Positions 10,593-22,695 of a stretch of 64,000 nucleotides of DNA are shown here, piece by piece. The DNA is taken from positions 29,418,479-29,482,478 of the forward strand of contig JACGWO010000005.1 in assembly GCA_034509735.1 (NCBI GenBank). Direction: 5' to 3'. Every line of letters begins with the position of its first letter. Positions within the stretch are counted from its first letter, which is position 1. A program made the position numbers and the translations under genes. The notes under the pieces are model-generated. The model was given only the letters and a program-made list of their open reading frames with translations, did no database searches and was not told where the DNA came from. Source of the DNA: Sesamum alatum. Lineage: Eukaryota; Streptophyta; Magnoliopsida; Lamiales; Pedaliaceae.

Positions 10593-11300
10593 CTTAGGGG
10601 TCGTTTACTTCTCGTATTAGTTATTTGGTTAACAGGATTGATAATTAATAAAAGTGTGATAGTGAAACCTGGGATTAAAAGTTGTATGTTTACATTGTGA
10701 CATTGATAGAGGTTAGTTTTAATTAGCTACATTTTTACTCTGATTGTTTGTACGTTGGATTATCGCCAATTGACTATTTTGCCCTTGGAATTGTTAGTCC
10801 AATTTTGTTGTGTTTTTTTTTTTTTTTAATGGGCAAAATTGTGCCCCTTTCTTTTGCACCCAACAAAGGAACTCCTAGGGCAAATTTCACCGGCAATCTG
10901 GCAAGAGGTAGCGGCGTTCACCATTCTGGTAAGAGATAGGGTCAAACAACGATTCTGTCATTGGCTCTTTGTGAGTTGTTGGTGTTTTGTTTGGGGTTGC
11001 TTTTGATTTTACGATGAACTTCAGGTTGATTGGCAATTTTCTCTGTAAGAACTCGTACATAGGGCAAGGCAGTGAAAACGTATTATTGGGTAAAGTGTCA
11101 TAAAATTTGTTATATTTATTAGTAAATTTGCCCTCTTCTGCGAAAGATTAGCGAAACAATTTTTTAAAAGTTTAATATTTTGAACTGCACGATTATTCTG
11201 GGTTACCTTTTTTCACTAACGATTTTTTAAAGAATTCCATTTGGTCAATATTGTAATTGAACCAATTTTTAGTCGATCGTAATTTTTCAAAGTGAAAAGG
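10593..11300. other. Non-coding stretch, nothing recognised
   Basis: AT-rich DNA. The open frame at 10748-10939 has no family features and probably arises by chance. No clear repeats or termini were seen. Confidence 0.4.
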
Positions 11301-11873
11301 GCTCGCTATGGAAGGTCGGTGGCAACTCGAAAGGCCACATCCTCAAATGCATATGTGGATTCTAAAGGCAGCAACAACGATTCAGCTGAAACTCCTCAAT
11401 CAAGAGACTGAAATGGGAGTAGGGTTGCTCGGTACTGTTGCTATGGTGAGGTTATGGAATTGAAGACTTCATGGACCAATGCAAAATCCGGGGTGTCGGT
11501 TTCGTGAATTCTCTGGTGCAAATATGAGGTTTCTTTATTTATGTTTGTTTGTTGACATCATAACCATGACTGTAAATTTCATTCCACCTCGCAGGGTTTT
11601 TATTGTGATTCATTTTGTTGGGTTGACCCACCAATGTGCGAGAGGAATAAGGTGGTCATTCCAGGCCTTCTAAGGAGGTTGGATGCTCTGGAATCTTGTA
11701 TACAAAGCACAATTATGTTGGGAGAGAGGCCTCAGGTTGAAAAAACAGCCAAGAGGAAGTGGTTTCTGGTATCATGTTGCACTTTTGTTATTTGTATGTT
11801 ATGCATTGGTACTTGTGGCCATTTGAGGGCAACTCAAGTGTCAACTTATGCTCCCTTAATATTTACATCCTAA
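11301..11873 (+). pseudogene. GRF-type zinc-finger protein with C-terminal membrane segment (broken)
   Basis: Three frames together show the family. The first gives a Ser/Thr-rich start and YGEVMELKTSWTNA (about 11301-11485). A shifted frame gives NPGCRF. A third, from about 11597, gives GFYCDSFCWVDPPMCERNKV and VIPGLLRRLDALESCI, then a hydrophobic stretch near WFLVSCCTFVICMLCIG. This is the plant GRF zinc-finger layout (C.CG, NPGR.F..C, F.W.D) followed by a tail membrane segment. GRF fingers bind single-stranded nucleic acid in characterised proteins, but the role of these short plant forms is unknown. An in-frame TGA at about 11411 and at least one frameshift mark it as a pseudogene. A possible intron (11528-11595) does not restore the frame. 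Compare the intact GRF gene at 58222. Confidence 0.65.
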
Positions 11874-12918
11874 TTTTTAGTTATTCACTTGTTCACGTCG
11901 TTAGGCATATGTACCTCAGCCAAATTGTTTTTGGAAGTAGTAGTAAGCCTGTATGATAAAGTAATTAGTATGTCATATTTAATAAGTTACCTGGAATGGC
12001 GTCAGTTTCCAAACCAATCCTCATGATGGAAACCTCGCCTTCGTCCTTGATCTGATTCAAAGAAAATATTTTAGACGGAGGGAATTTACAAAAGCAAATG
12101 ATTTTTCCGTTAGGAACGGTATTGGGAACACCTTGTCTATTAGGTGACCATTCCTAGTATTACAATTCCAACCAATCGGTCCGATATCTCAACATCCGTC
12201 AGCCGGATCGACACTATTTTTTAAACACATACAAGGTTATGGAATGAATTGATGTCCAATGGTCTGATTGGAAAATCAGTAACCCAAATTTAAGGATGCA
12301 TTTGTTTTTATTACGATGAATACTGATCGAAAACGATACCTCGAGATCCGCACACTGAAATATTTCCAAACGACATATAATGTATTCTTTTGTGTGTTAT
12401 ATCATATCTAACGGTCTGATTATGCCGTGCAGTACAGCAATATAGGATGCTGCTTACATCTGTGAAATACTAACAAACATAAATATACAAATATACTTCA
12501 TATTGTGAACGTGTGTCTATTTTTTTGGAATTTACTATATATTTTCAAATTCTTTAATACCCAATTGTATATCTTTATTCAATCAAATGAGTGTTCGAAA
12601 CGTATTTTTCTTAATTTATATTTATTATCTAAGAAAATCCCAAAAAAATTGCCAATACATATAGGAACGGTTCTATATAGAAATAGGAACGGTTACTATG
12701 TACAGGTAAACAAACGACGTCGTTTTTGAAAGTAGGAACGGTACCTATAACACAGGACATATTACATGACCGTTCCTAGTAAGTTTATTATAAGTAATAT
12801 GTCTTAAAATGTTGTTGTTTTAATAGCAAAACGACGTTGTTTTGGAACCTTGGACTGGACTTACGAACGGTCATTACAAAAATTTGACCGTTCCAAAATT
12901 CTAATATAAATTCAACCC

Positions 12919-14576
12919 TTGACCGATTTTTACCCATTTTCTGCCTCTCCCTCTTTCTTTTGCTCTCACTCTCCCTCTCAATCTCTCTTTCCCCCTCAAT
13001 CTCACTCTCCCACCGACGCTTCTACCTCCGTCGCCAGCCGCCTCTACGTGCCGCCATCCCCCGCGTCAGCGCCCCCCCCCCCAGCCGCCAACGCACCCGC
13101 CGCCATCCTCCGCGTCAGTCGCCGCTGCCGCAGCTCTTTATGCCCCCGCCAGCCTCCGCCACTTCAGGCGCAACCTCCGCCATCGTCGTACCAAGTAGGG
13201 TTTCCAAAAAACCCTACTTTTAATTTTCTTTTTTCTTTTTTTTGTTTTCTGAAAACGCATGTAAGAATTTGGTTGTAATTTTTGTAATTTTAGTCTATAA
13301 TTTTTGTAATTTTTGAATAGCTAGGGAATTTTCTATAATTTCCGTTTAGTTAGGGGGAGTAATCTGTAAATTCTATTAGTTGTCGTATTCTTCTGTAATT
13401 TTCTGTAGGATATAGGATGTTATGTTGTAATTTTCTGTAAATTTTCTGTAATTTTTGGAATATATGATATTATTTCCTGTAATTTGTAACTGTGTAATTT
13501 ATGTAATTATGTTATTTTTGTAATTGAGTAAGTTTTGTGAATGTAATGCAGTTTATTAATTTTCTGTAATTGTAGGTAATTTATGGTAATTTTGTGGTTC
13601 ATTTTTTGAATTTTAATCAAATTTTTGTAAATTTAATGTGAAAAATCTGCATAGTGTTTGGTTTTGTTTTTAGTTTGTTTTGTTTTGATTTGTGGAGATA
13701 GAGAGAGAAAAATAGAGATAAGTAAGTGTGTGTTAGAGATATAGTGTATGTTTGGATTTATTTTTGAAGTTAATTTTAAATAGTGTAAAAATATATTGTA
13801 TGTATTATGTTATATATTGGGAGACAAAAAACACTGTTCATTGTCAAATCATGTCTCTTTTATATATTTTTATATATGTATATAGTAATATTTTTTTTAT
13901 ATGTATTGTGTTGTATACCAGGAGACAAAAAAATACTATTTATTGTCAAATCATATTTTTTTTATATATTTTTATAAATGTATATATATATAATAATAAT
14001 TGTTTATTTGTAGGTGGATGTATGTATATATGGAGAACGTGCCAAAACACCCAGTAAAGTGTTTTTGAGTAATATTATATTTGGTTTTGGAAAAGCTGAA
14101 AATTATATATTTGGGTATATATATATACATTTATAAAAAGAGGTATATGAGTAATTTACTATTTCTGTAATTTGGGTATATTTCTGTAATTTATGAAAAT
14201 TCGGAAAATATGGAAATTTGAATTTTTTCAAAATTCTAGAAATTTGTATTTTTTTTCAAAAGTTTGAAATTTTGAATTTTTAAAAATTTGGAAATTTGAA
14301 TTTTTTTTGAAAATCTGGAAATTTGAATTTTTTAAAAATCTAAAAATTTGATTTCTTTTAAAAATATGATAATTAAAAATATGATAATTTGAAGGATTTA
14401 GTGCAATTTTAGGGTAAAATTAATGGTATTATAGTATAAATATATAAAATTTTAGAATTTAGTTTGCATAATTATTTTAAAAAATTAGAAAAAAAATTCA
14501 TTATTGAAATAAATTAATACTTACATGTATTTTTTAACTTCATACCACTAATATTTTTTAAAAAAAATTCTAGATC
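12919..14576 (+). promoter_or_regulatory. Probable leader exon and long first intron of the TnpA-like gene of element A
   Basis: A pyrimidine-rich, CCT/CTC-repetitive block (about 12940-13195) is followed by AT-rich DNA with many 'tgtaattt' repeats up to attctag just before the start codon at 14577. Element C has the same layout (48100-47745, then AT-rich DNA to the ATG at 46563), and element B keeps the end of it. I infer a 5' UTR exon and a leader intron. The proline-rich frames here are by-products of base composition. Confidence 0.45.
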
Positions 14577-16140
14577 ATGTCTGGTCGGGATTTTCCACCT
14601 CGAGGAGGTGGATGTGGTCGTGGTCGTGGCCACGGTCGCGGCGAACCGGCTATACCGTCGGCCGGTGTTGCTTCCCAGGATGGGGAAGCAGTGTTCCGAC
14701 CACCCACCACCACCACCGGCAGAGCAGGCACCCGCACCACCTGCGCCAGATCAGCTGCCCGGTGCGTCTACCGCTACGCCAGATCAGCAGCCCGGACCAT
14801 CCACTACTGCACCGGCGGTCGATCCGGCCCGTCCATGGGCTGCCCCACAACCACCACCCCCACCAGCCCCACCACTCCCACCACCATCCGCGCGCCAGTA
14901 CATCACACTCGCCGATGCGAGGTATATTTACATTTAAATTTTTTTTTATAATTTAAATTAATATTTTAATGTCATACTAATTATTTTATAATTTCAGTTC
15001 TGATCGGAAGATCCACGAGCGCATGTACGCGGTCGTGCGAGGACACTATCCCCATCCTTGGGGCAGTTTGCGCAAGGTGCCGCCAGAGCACCAGCTTTTC
15101 TGGTTTGAGAGTTTGAAGGTAACAACAATTAATTTTTGTTTTTAAATATTTTAACAATCTAAGTTATGATATATGTATTTTTTTTAATACAGATGACGTA
15201 CTGGTGGGACGCCGACGACGAGTCGATGTTCAAGATCTTCCACGTTTGGGTGGAAAAGTTCCTCAGGAAGAATTTCGTCCTCGCTAGACAGTCCCTGTAG
15301 AAGCCGCTATGGCTGGCGAACGAGGTGTGGTGGCAGCTCCTCCTGTACTGGGAGTCCCCGGAGTTCAAGCAGGAGTGAGAGAAGAACAAGGCGAACCAGA
15401 AACGCCAACCCAGTCGCGTCCGCTACTGTGTACCGCCGGGGATCTGTCTCCGTCAGTATGCACAAGCGGAAATTGGTAAGATATCTAATGTTATTTCAAT
15501 TATTTATTACTATTAAATTAAAATGGTGATAACTGTTTCCCATTTCTTTTTACGGGAGGAGCAGCTCGGCCGGCAATGAAGCAGATGGAGTTATTCTCCA
15601 GATGCTACAAGAAGAAGGCCGACGGCGGCTGGAGCGGGCCGAGGGCGGCAGAGGTGGCGGTAAGTTGTAATTAATACATTCTAGTTTATTTTTTAAAATG
15701 TTTGAAATTCTTTTAATTTATTTTAATTATTTTTGCAGGAGATGTTCCAGAAGATGATGGAAGATCATCAGTCTCAGGCCCCGTGCAATCCTGGGGATCA
15801 TGCTTCCGAATTAGAGGGCTCGGTGGCACAGACCGAGCAGCAGATGTGGCTGACTTGCGTCGGGGGCAAGAACAAGGGCCGAGTATTTGGTCTTGGTTCT
15901 GAGGCCCTAGGTCTCAACCAGACCGTTACCTCGCCATCGCCACCGCCCGCGCCAGAGCCAGCGCCTTCGTCAAACATGGAGGGTCGGTTGGTCCGCCTTG
16001 AGGAGATGATGGTGTACCTGATGGGCATGATGAAGGACATGCAGACTAGTCGCTCCGGCGCCGGCTCGTCACGGCCTCCTAGAGACCCCACCTTTCCAGA
16101 CATTGACGAGATGGACAAGGCCGATGGGGACGAGGAGTAG
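14577..16140 (+). pseudogene. TnpA-like CACTA protein, plant transposase Ptta/En/Spm type (element A)
   Basis: Five exons can be read: 14577-14921, 14998-15118, 15193-15475, 15556-15659 and 15739-16140. They encode a Gly/Arg start (MSGRDFPPRGGG), a Pro-rich linker, YAVVRGHYPHPWGSLRKVPP, MTYWWDADDESMFKIFHVW, a charged stretch, and a C-terminal region with WLTCVGGKNKGRVFGLGSEA and RLEEMMVYLMGMMKDMQ before an acidic end. This is the second gene of plant CACTA elements, thought to bind the subterminal repeats. Damage: a frameshift in the Pro-rich part near 14700, stops at about 15298 and 15376, another frameshift late in exon 3, and the acceptor of intron 3 changed from ACAG to ACGG (element B keeps ACAG). 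The last exon is open. Confidence 0.78.
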
Positions 16141-16991
16141 ATTATGTATTTTTATTTTGATTTTTTGTAATTAAATCGGATAATATTCGTATTTAATATA
16201 ATTTTTATTTCTAAATTATGCATTTTTCATATTTAAATATTAATTATATAATCAAAATATTATTAATAATTTAATTTATATTTAAATGATAAAAAATTAT
16301 TAATCAGCGCAAAGTACCGTTCCTATATTTTGACTGTTTTTTAAAAAACTTACCGTTCCCAATGCCACTGAAATAACCATTCCAACTATACAAGTCAACA
16401 ATTCCTAAAGACGGGACTTACCGTGCCTACATATATTCCAAAATCAATTCTTTCGTGGTTAGACTTTCGTTCTAAAGACAATACCAAAAATCGGTCCAAA
16501 AGGTATTCCAAAGTTAGAGTGCTAAAATCGTTCCTACGGGTCGCGACAAAATATATTCCAGTTGCCGATCCTAATCTCTACAACAAACCGTTCCTACATA
16601 TATTCCAGATACCATGCTAAATTTTATCTACAACATAAGGGACTATTCCAAAAGGTGTTCTAACTACCGTTCCGAATTGCGCGATTTAATTTTGATGCTA
16701 CCGTTCCTAAATTTATAAGGTGTTCCAAATGCAAAAATTATAAATTTATATGTACAAAGGTAATTAGGAACGGTATACCTAATGTATGCCAAAAACCGTT
16801 CTCAAATAAGAACGGTTACTTCATAACGGTTCCTAATTGTTAGGATCACCTCTTATTGTCACGGATTGCCTCCCGTTCCTCAACCGTTCCTAATTTCAGT
16901 TCAAAAAGGTTCTAGTGAAAACTATTTACCGTTTCAAAAATTGAAAAAACAGTTCCTGTTACTGTTTCAATTCCCGCATTTTTTTGTAGTG

Positions 16992-17317
16992 ATATATTTT
17001 AAATATTTATTAGCCTTACTCTTAGTCATTGTATGTCCTCTACACAATATACATATATGTGTGTGTTTGTGTGTGTGGGGGGCGGGGGGGGGGGGGGGGG
17101 GGATTGTGTGTTTTGTTGTATATGTATATAAATTATCTTGGTCCAAAATATACTTAATGAATTAACGTTTACTTATACTATAAAAGATAAACATAAACTA
17201 ATAAATAAAGTCGATAAAAAAATATTTTATTTTTAACTATATCTTTTACTTTATAAAATTAATATTTTTTTTAAATTATAATAAATTAACTATTAAGTTT
17301 TAGTTAACATATTTTAT
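16992..17317. other. Spacer with GT and poly-G tract
   Basis: No gene. It contains gtgtgtttgtgtgtgtg and then a near-pure G run at 17077-17102, and AT-rich DNA after that. Poly-G of this length is prone to length errors in sequencing. Confidence 0.6.
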
Positions 17318-17853
17318 GGATATTTCATTTTTTGTCTCGAACTTAGTCACTAAATTACTTTTGGTACCCATGTTCCAACCTCATCAATTTTGATCTCCAA
17401 GTTTCCTTAAAAATGATAAAGTTTGTCCTGGCCATCTAAACTACAGAGGAACCTTTTTGGTCAACTAACGTTCAGGACTAACTATTATCACATTAGAAAT
17501 TTTGGAGGCCGAAATTAATGAGGTCCGAATATGGGGTATCAAAAGTGATTTTGGTGAGTAATTTAGGGGACCAAAATTGATTTTTTCTCCATTTTTGACT
17601 ATTTTTCACACAAAATGGTGAATCACACCTCTTTTCCTTATGGCATGTAAGGGGTTGTTAATTTTTGGCCTTTATGTTGGTTTCGTTCCTTTTTTCCCCT
17701 CCAAAATGATCCCTTTGTTAGCTTAGATTGTCAACTAATGATCAGAACTAGCTTTGATCATTTTAAAAAATCTTGGGGACCAAAATTAATGATGGCGGAA
17801 CCTATGGTATCTATTTAGTGACTAACTTAGGGGACAAAACATGAAACTATTCC
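17318..17853. mobile_element. Foldback, Mutator-like non-autonomous element
   Basis: The left arm reads ttttttgtctcgaacttagt and cactaaattacttttggtac. The right arm, reverse complemented, reads tgttttgtcccctaagttag and cactaaatagatacc. Inner phrases (gtcaactaacgttcagga against gtcaactaatgatcagaac) are shared too. No gene, and no clear 9-bp target duplication. Confidence 0.55.
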
Positions 17854-17859
17854 TAGCTA

Positions 17860-17950
17860 CTTTTATCTGCAAAATTATTTTATTATTATAATGTAACGAT
17901 TTACTTAGATAATTATACGAATCACGTGCAATGCATGTGCTTCTCGCTAG
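17860..17950 (+). mobile_element. Helitron 3' end fragment
   Basis: The sequence cacgtgcaatgcatgtgctt then ctcgCTAG followed by T has the GC-rich hairpin and CTAG end of plant Helitrons. No matching 5' TC end was found upstream, which is occupied by the foldback element. Confidence 0.5.
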
Positions 17951-18152
17951 TATTATTAAAGATGGACTATACTTTAATTTAACATAATCTCTTGCTTCAT
18001 TTTAAAATTTATGCATTTCAAGAAATTTGGACCATTCGTTTTGGAAAATACTGCTGAAGGAAACTTGTACAAAGAAGTGGTAAAACAATGCGCTTAAACA
18101 ATTCAAGAAATATTCACATGTTAAATTTTAACTTGAAATTGCAACTTACTCT

Positions 18153-18892
18153 TTATTTGCAGTGGAAATAATTATAAGTTAAAAAGTCCAACAGAAATGA
18201 ACAAAATACCACAACAAACTTATATCCTTCCTTTACTGAAAAAAGGCTCTCCTTATAATGAAAAGGCCAAAGACATGTAATGACCACCTCCTTTTTTTCT
18301 AAACTTGACAACCCTTTTTGCTTGAGAATCAATGTCATACAATACTAAATCAAAAAACTTACTCAATACGAAAATCTCATTAATGTTCATCGAAAATCCA
18401 AGAATGTCTAGGTATGAGAACGGTAGATGCAAATCACACAGCTTTGTCACCCTTTTTCCTTCATAATCTATACCTCAAACTCCCCAAATCTACCAAACGC
18501 GACGATGGATTCATTACATAAGTGAAGATTTATTCTTCCCCGACGTAAGGAACATGGTAGTTGTATTTCTTGAAACACTTCATTATGCATGTCCAATGCA
18601 AGGAGAAAAGATTCACGAAAGTCGATACGTTTGCGCCAATAGTAAAATCCATTCAAGAATGTTGTACCATGCTCAGTGTCCGAAACGGAATCATGTACAT
18701 CAAGAATAGTTTTATTCTCAAAGCATCTCCAAGAATCTGTTTTCGATGTGTAGATAGAAAACTGAGGCACACGTGCATAATCAAACTAATGAATCACAAC
18801 CACCTTGAATTCGTCTGTTAACGGATCTATTCCAAAACCAATTGCAAATGTAGTTTTATTGAGGTGTGACGGAAATGGGGGGAGGACTCTCA
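18153..18892 (-). pseudogene. F-box-associated (FBA) domain part of a second F-box gene copy
   Basis: Minus-strand frames give RRLRVLPPFPSHLNKTTFAI, IDPLTDEFKVVVIH, then FSIYTSKTDSWR, GTTFLNGFYYWRKR, FLLALDMHNEVFQEI and, after a shift, LDILGFSMNINEIFVLSKF and LVLYDIDSQAKRVVKF. This is the usual order of FBA strands in plant F-box proteins. Stops occur after VVIH and after FGEFEV, with a frameshift near 18460. The F-box itself is absent here: the sequence is cut at about 18892, and only the first ten codons reappear at 23418-23390. It matches the gene at 1-499 closely where they overlap and shows what the lost C-terminal half of that gene should look like. Confidence 0.8.
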
Positions 18893-18899
18893 ACCTCCT

Positions 18900-20457
18900 A
18901 GCACAATCTCGAAATAACTTTTCACTCCTGCGTTCTCTCTACCCACACCCAGCCTCCTCCGTCGCCGCCGCCAACACTGTCTTCTTAGAACAAGACTTGC
19001 AATTGTTATGTTTGTTTCTTTTTATTATATTATTGAAAGTCATTATTAATTGTGCATACTTTATATATAGGACAAGAAAGACTAGTAGCTTTAGTGATCA
19101 TTAGTTCATATGGTGGTGCTATATGTGTAGGTGCGCATTTATGTAATGTAAGAATCAATTTATATGATTTTGAGTCAACTACTGAGAGAGCAAAATTTGT
19201 AGACTTGGAGCTTTTATATTTGAGTTTCAAATTGCATTCTAAATATGAGAGATATTTAATGAATTTTAAAGTTCATTTCCTGTTATTTATTAGACTTGCA
19301 GGAGAACTATAATGAATAAGAGGTTGAAGCTGTAAATTGGTGCAGAGCGTTTCTATCTTCATAGACTCATTTTTGCCAAATCATCAAGAGGTACAAGCTT
19401 CGAGCTCAATAGTACATGAACTATAATTATGTAAATGTGTAGTAGATCAACATTTTTTTCCTAGTATTTTACCCCTTTCTCTTTATTATTTATTTACTAT
19501 ATTGTTTAAGTGAAAGCCCACACCTGATATTACCAGTTAAACAATGAACAAAGAGAAGTTATTTTTTATGGGTGAAAAGATGCATAGTGATCACACCAGT
19601 CTCTTTTGCTAGTGTGTGTTTTTTTATTGTTATTATAAATTTGCCTTTGTTCTTGAATTAGCATGGTACATCAGAACTAACAGATAGTTTTTCCCAATTG
19701 TTCAATATTCCTTCTTTATATTTGTGAAATCCACACTAATTGCTTCTTGGTGTTGGTCTTCTTCTTTGTTGTTTGCCAGATTCTGTCTTATCAAACTATA
19801 AATCCCCGAATATATGGGAGAGTAGTTTCGCTGCTTTGCATAAAAAGATCTCGAGGACACAATGAAAAAGCCTATAATTGTACTTGGTCAAACATCTCCT
19901 TCGATGTGAGTTTCTTAACTTGGTATGCATTTAGCATTATAATTAACTATATCATCAATAGATTAACATCCACCTCGCGCCTGCTCTCCGAAACCAATTG
20001 AGAGGGTGAAGGAAATATTGGGAACTTAAAGGCCACAAAAAATACACATTTCTGGAGCCATTTTACCATTATCCCGGAATTTTTATATAGAAGCTTGGTG
20101 TTATTCATATGTAAATCTTACTTGTCCTTTTCCCAATTTCACAACTATCTTCGTGTTTTTGAATAAGCTTGTGCGAGAACTATAACATAAGCCTAATTCA
20201 AGTACTTCTACATATGCACTTGACTCTGAACCAGAGAGATTATAGTTTCCATTTGTTGGAACAGGGAACTACTCTGTAGTTATTTTACCTTTATAATTTT
20301 CAGTTTCTTTTAGTAAGTATTTGAATGGAGTAAGTTAACAAAATGTGTCTTTTGTTAATTGAACTTTTGCAGAAGGAGCCAAAGGAGGAGAGTGATGAAA
20401 GACAAGGGTTCAGTTTGTTTGATTAGGCATTTCTGTAATTATGTTTTGTTGGTTGTA
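18900..20457 (+). other. Host-gene-like fragment inside the CACTA-like insert, unidentified
   Basis: A CT- and CCG-rich start (cagcctcctccgtcgccgcc), alternating frames with intron-like AT-rich gaps, and a final stretch reading KEPKEESDERQGFSLFD before a stop resemble exons of a captured plant gene. None of the short frames (for example 19052-19312) matches a family I recognise. The presumed 3' end continues at 22701 beyond the solo LTR. Confidence 0.3.
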
Positions 20458-22695
20458 TGTCACGCCCCGAATCCAAGGCACGACACGGCAGCATCACTAA
20501 ATTGAAATAAATTTTTGTGATACTAAGCCAACAATAAGCAATCTCGAAATACTCGTGATCTTTGAAGGAAATTACTAAAAAAAAATATTATCCGGATAAA
20601 TAAAGTCAATACATCCTTAATCGAAATAACTCGAAACTAATGGGAAAATCCTTATACATTCAAATCACTTAGCACAAAATGAGTATATAAAAAAAGATAA
20701 GGATCCTCGAGAATTGAGCATCTAAAGTTATCACCATCCCCAATATTGTTCCTCATCTGTCCCTTCCTCTAATTCATCTGCAAGACATATGATACGTACA
20801 GGGAGTGAGCGACTAATCGCCCAGTAAATGGATTCTCCTTTCTATCGGCTTGACCATACATAATTATATATAATATCATAAAGCAAAATAAAATTTGATT
20901 ATTAAAGATTTTCAAGGAAACAAGAATAGTTCGAAATATTTAAATCTCATGCAGAATTCACATTCACATTGGAACCAATAAAAACATGAACTTGCAATTC
21001 ACTTAGAGTGGTTCCGATATGGCGAGCTACCAAAATTCGATAATACAGGATTACTTGTATGCTCGGAAATATTAAAGCCCATTGGTTTAACTGATCAGTT
21101 CCTTAACTTTAGATCCCGTTAAGGTGGGCGAAATGCCATTTAGCCTCCGGCCAGGCCCCACTTAACACCAGTAGGCGGGTCAGAACATATTACCATAGCC
21201 GTAGCCATGCCCTACTTAACACCAGTAGGAGGGTCAGAAATATTGTCACTACCACAGTAGTGCCCCACTTAACACCAGTAGGCGGGTCAGAAAGATATCG
21301 AGACTAGCCCCTAAACCCAATTTGGTCTTAATAAATTCCGAGCAACAATTTAAATCATACTTGTACTCAATTATAACAAAGAGTTCCAAGATTTCAACTA
21401 AGAATACATATATTAAATGAAGGTAAACGTATTTGCGCACAACACAACATTACATAAATATATATATCAATAAGCATACTCAAAAATCAGAATATATATA
21501 TATATATATATGCGTATATATGTTAAAAGAGGTAATTAAAATTAAATTCTTCATACGAGTAACGATTTTTAGAAGAACACGATAGAAGGAAAAACCCACT
21601 TACCTATATTATTGGCTCGGCAGAGATGAAATCTAATCCAAATGGCTCGTGTCCTATAAATAAAATCATTATACTGTTATTATTATTATATTTACATATA
21701 ACATATATTTCGAATCCTCTCACCATTCGTCACTATGATAATTGTACTTACAGATTATCTAATAAGTAATTAATTACTAATCTTAATCAGACTCTAATTC
21801 CCTATAATTAATCGCAAGTTGTAGCAATATAAAAAACATAAATCAATACTAGACTCTTCTGCAATTCGTGGCCCTTTCTAAGTTGGAAGTACACAATCAA
21901 CAGAACATTCATTGTGGATTGATCTAAAGAAAAGAATTCCTCTTGTCTTATTCCCACAACACACAACCACAATAATATAAATATCTATATGGATTTCATT
22001 GCTAGACTAAAAGGAATGAATAGTACTCACAGTTTCTTTGGCTTTTGCAATTGACTTCTCTGCTTCTCCGCCGCTCTATGTCTTTTCTCCTTTTGTTACA
22101 ATGTATTCTACCGTAATATATATATATATATAATACCTCTATCTTACCCTAGTTTCCTTCTATATAATCTTAATTACCTAGCAACACCTATGATTCCTCA
22201 ATTCTCACAATAAAATTAAGAGGATCCATAATACATGCTAATTAACTAATTTCATAATCTAAAATATAAATTCTAATTATATATATAAGACTTGTAAATA
22301 TTCTATTATAAAAATAATGAGTGTTACGTCGTGAAATGCTTAAATGAAATGATTTAAATGTAAAATTTAAGTTTTATTATAAGGATTGTACTATTTCTAT
22401 TACTAACAATAATAGGGTTGTGTCATAACATGTTTAAAGACATGACGACTATATCTATATTTAACCTACCTCGTGAGTCACGGTAGTCAATCTCTCCTTC
22501 GAATTTTCTTCGTTGGAACCATCCGAATTTCCTAAAAATGGAGGACTATGTCAATTCCATTAAAACTTATAGGTAAAATAAAATGAAAATTATTCTCGAT
22601 ATAATTATGACGTGTGTAGAAACTAATCTACCGCCCTAATAATTACTACTAATAACTTATGCTCTACTTATGAAAGAACGGGGTCGGGTATCACA
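20458..22695 (-). mobile_element. Ty3/gypsy solo LTR
   Basis: The minus strand starts TGTGATACCCGACCCCG and ends CCTTGGATTCGGGGCGTGACA, the style of many plant gypsy LTRs. A perfect 5-bp duplication TTGTA flanks it (20453-20457 and 22696-22700). No gag-pol lies inside, so a solo LTR is the simplest reading. Its length of about 2.2 kb is long but not exceptional. Confidence 0.8.
21150..21295. repeat. Short tandem repeats inside the gypsy LTR
   Basis: The phrase cttaacaccagtaggcgggt followed by cagaa (one copy has aggaggg) occurs three times, near 21160, 21212 and 21265, spaced about 52-55 bases. Such repeats are usual in U3 regions and may be enhancer-like. Confidence 0.7.

Larger units (their letters stand above)
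12105..16991 (+). mobile_element. CACTA element A (3' terminus present, 5' terminus and tnp2 missing)
   Basis: The 3' end reads CCCGCATTTTTTTGTAGTG at 16973-16991, the inverse of CACTACAAAAAAATGCGGG. The 5' end of element C (CACTGCAAAAAATGCGG) is the same repeat. Copies of AGGAACGGT or its inverse crowd 12110-12900 and 16310-16980. The body matches the second-gene half of element C. Homology to C begins abruptly at about 12105 (ttaggaacggtattggg), so this copy lacks the tnp2 gene and the 5' terminus. A candidate 3-bp flank (ATA) follows position 16991, but its partner is lost. Confidence 0.8.

Noticed and set aside
10600..10640. aggggtcgtttacttctcg as a hAT or Harbinger end
   Set aside because: No inverted partner was found, and the phrase is too short to assign.
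12919..13278. Overlapping Pro/Ser-rich frames
   Set aside because: They lie in the pyrimidine-rich leader of the TnpA-like gene, and element C has the same block in the same place upstream of its start codon. Treated as 5' UTR.
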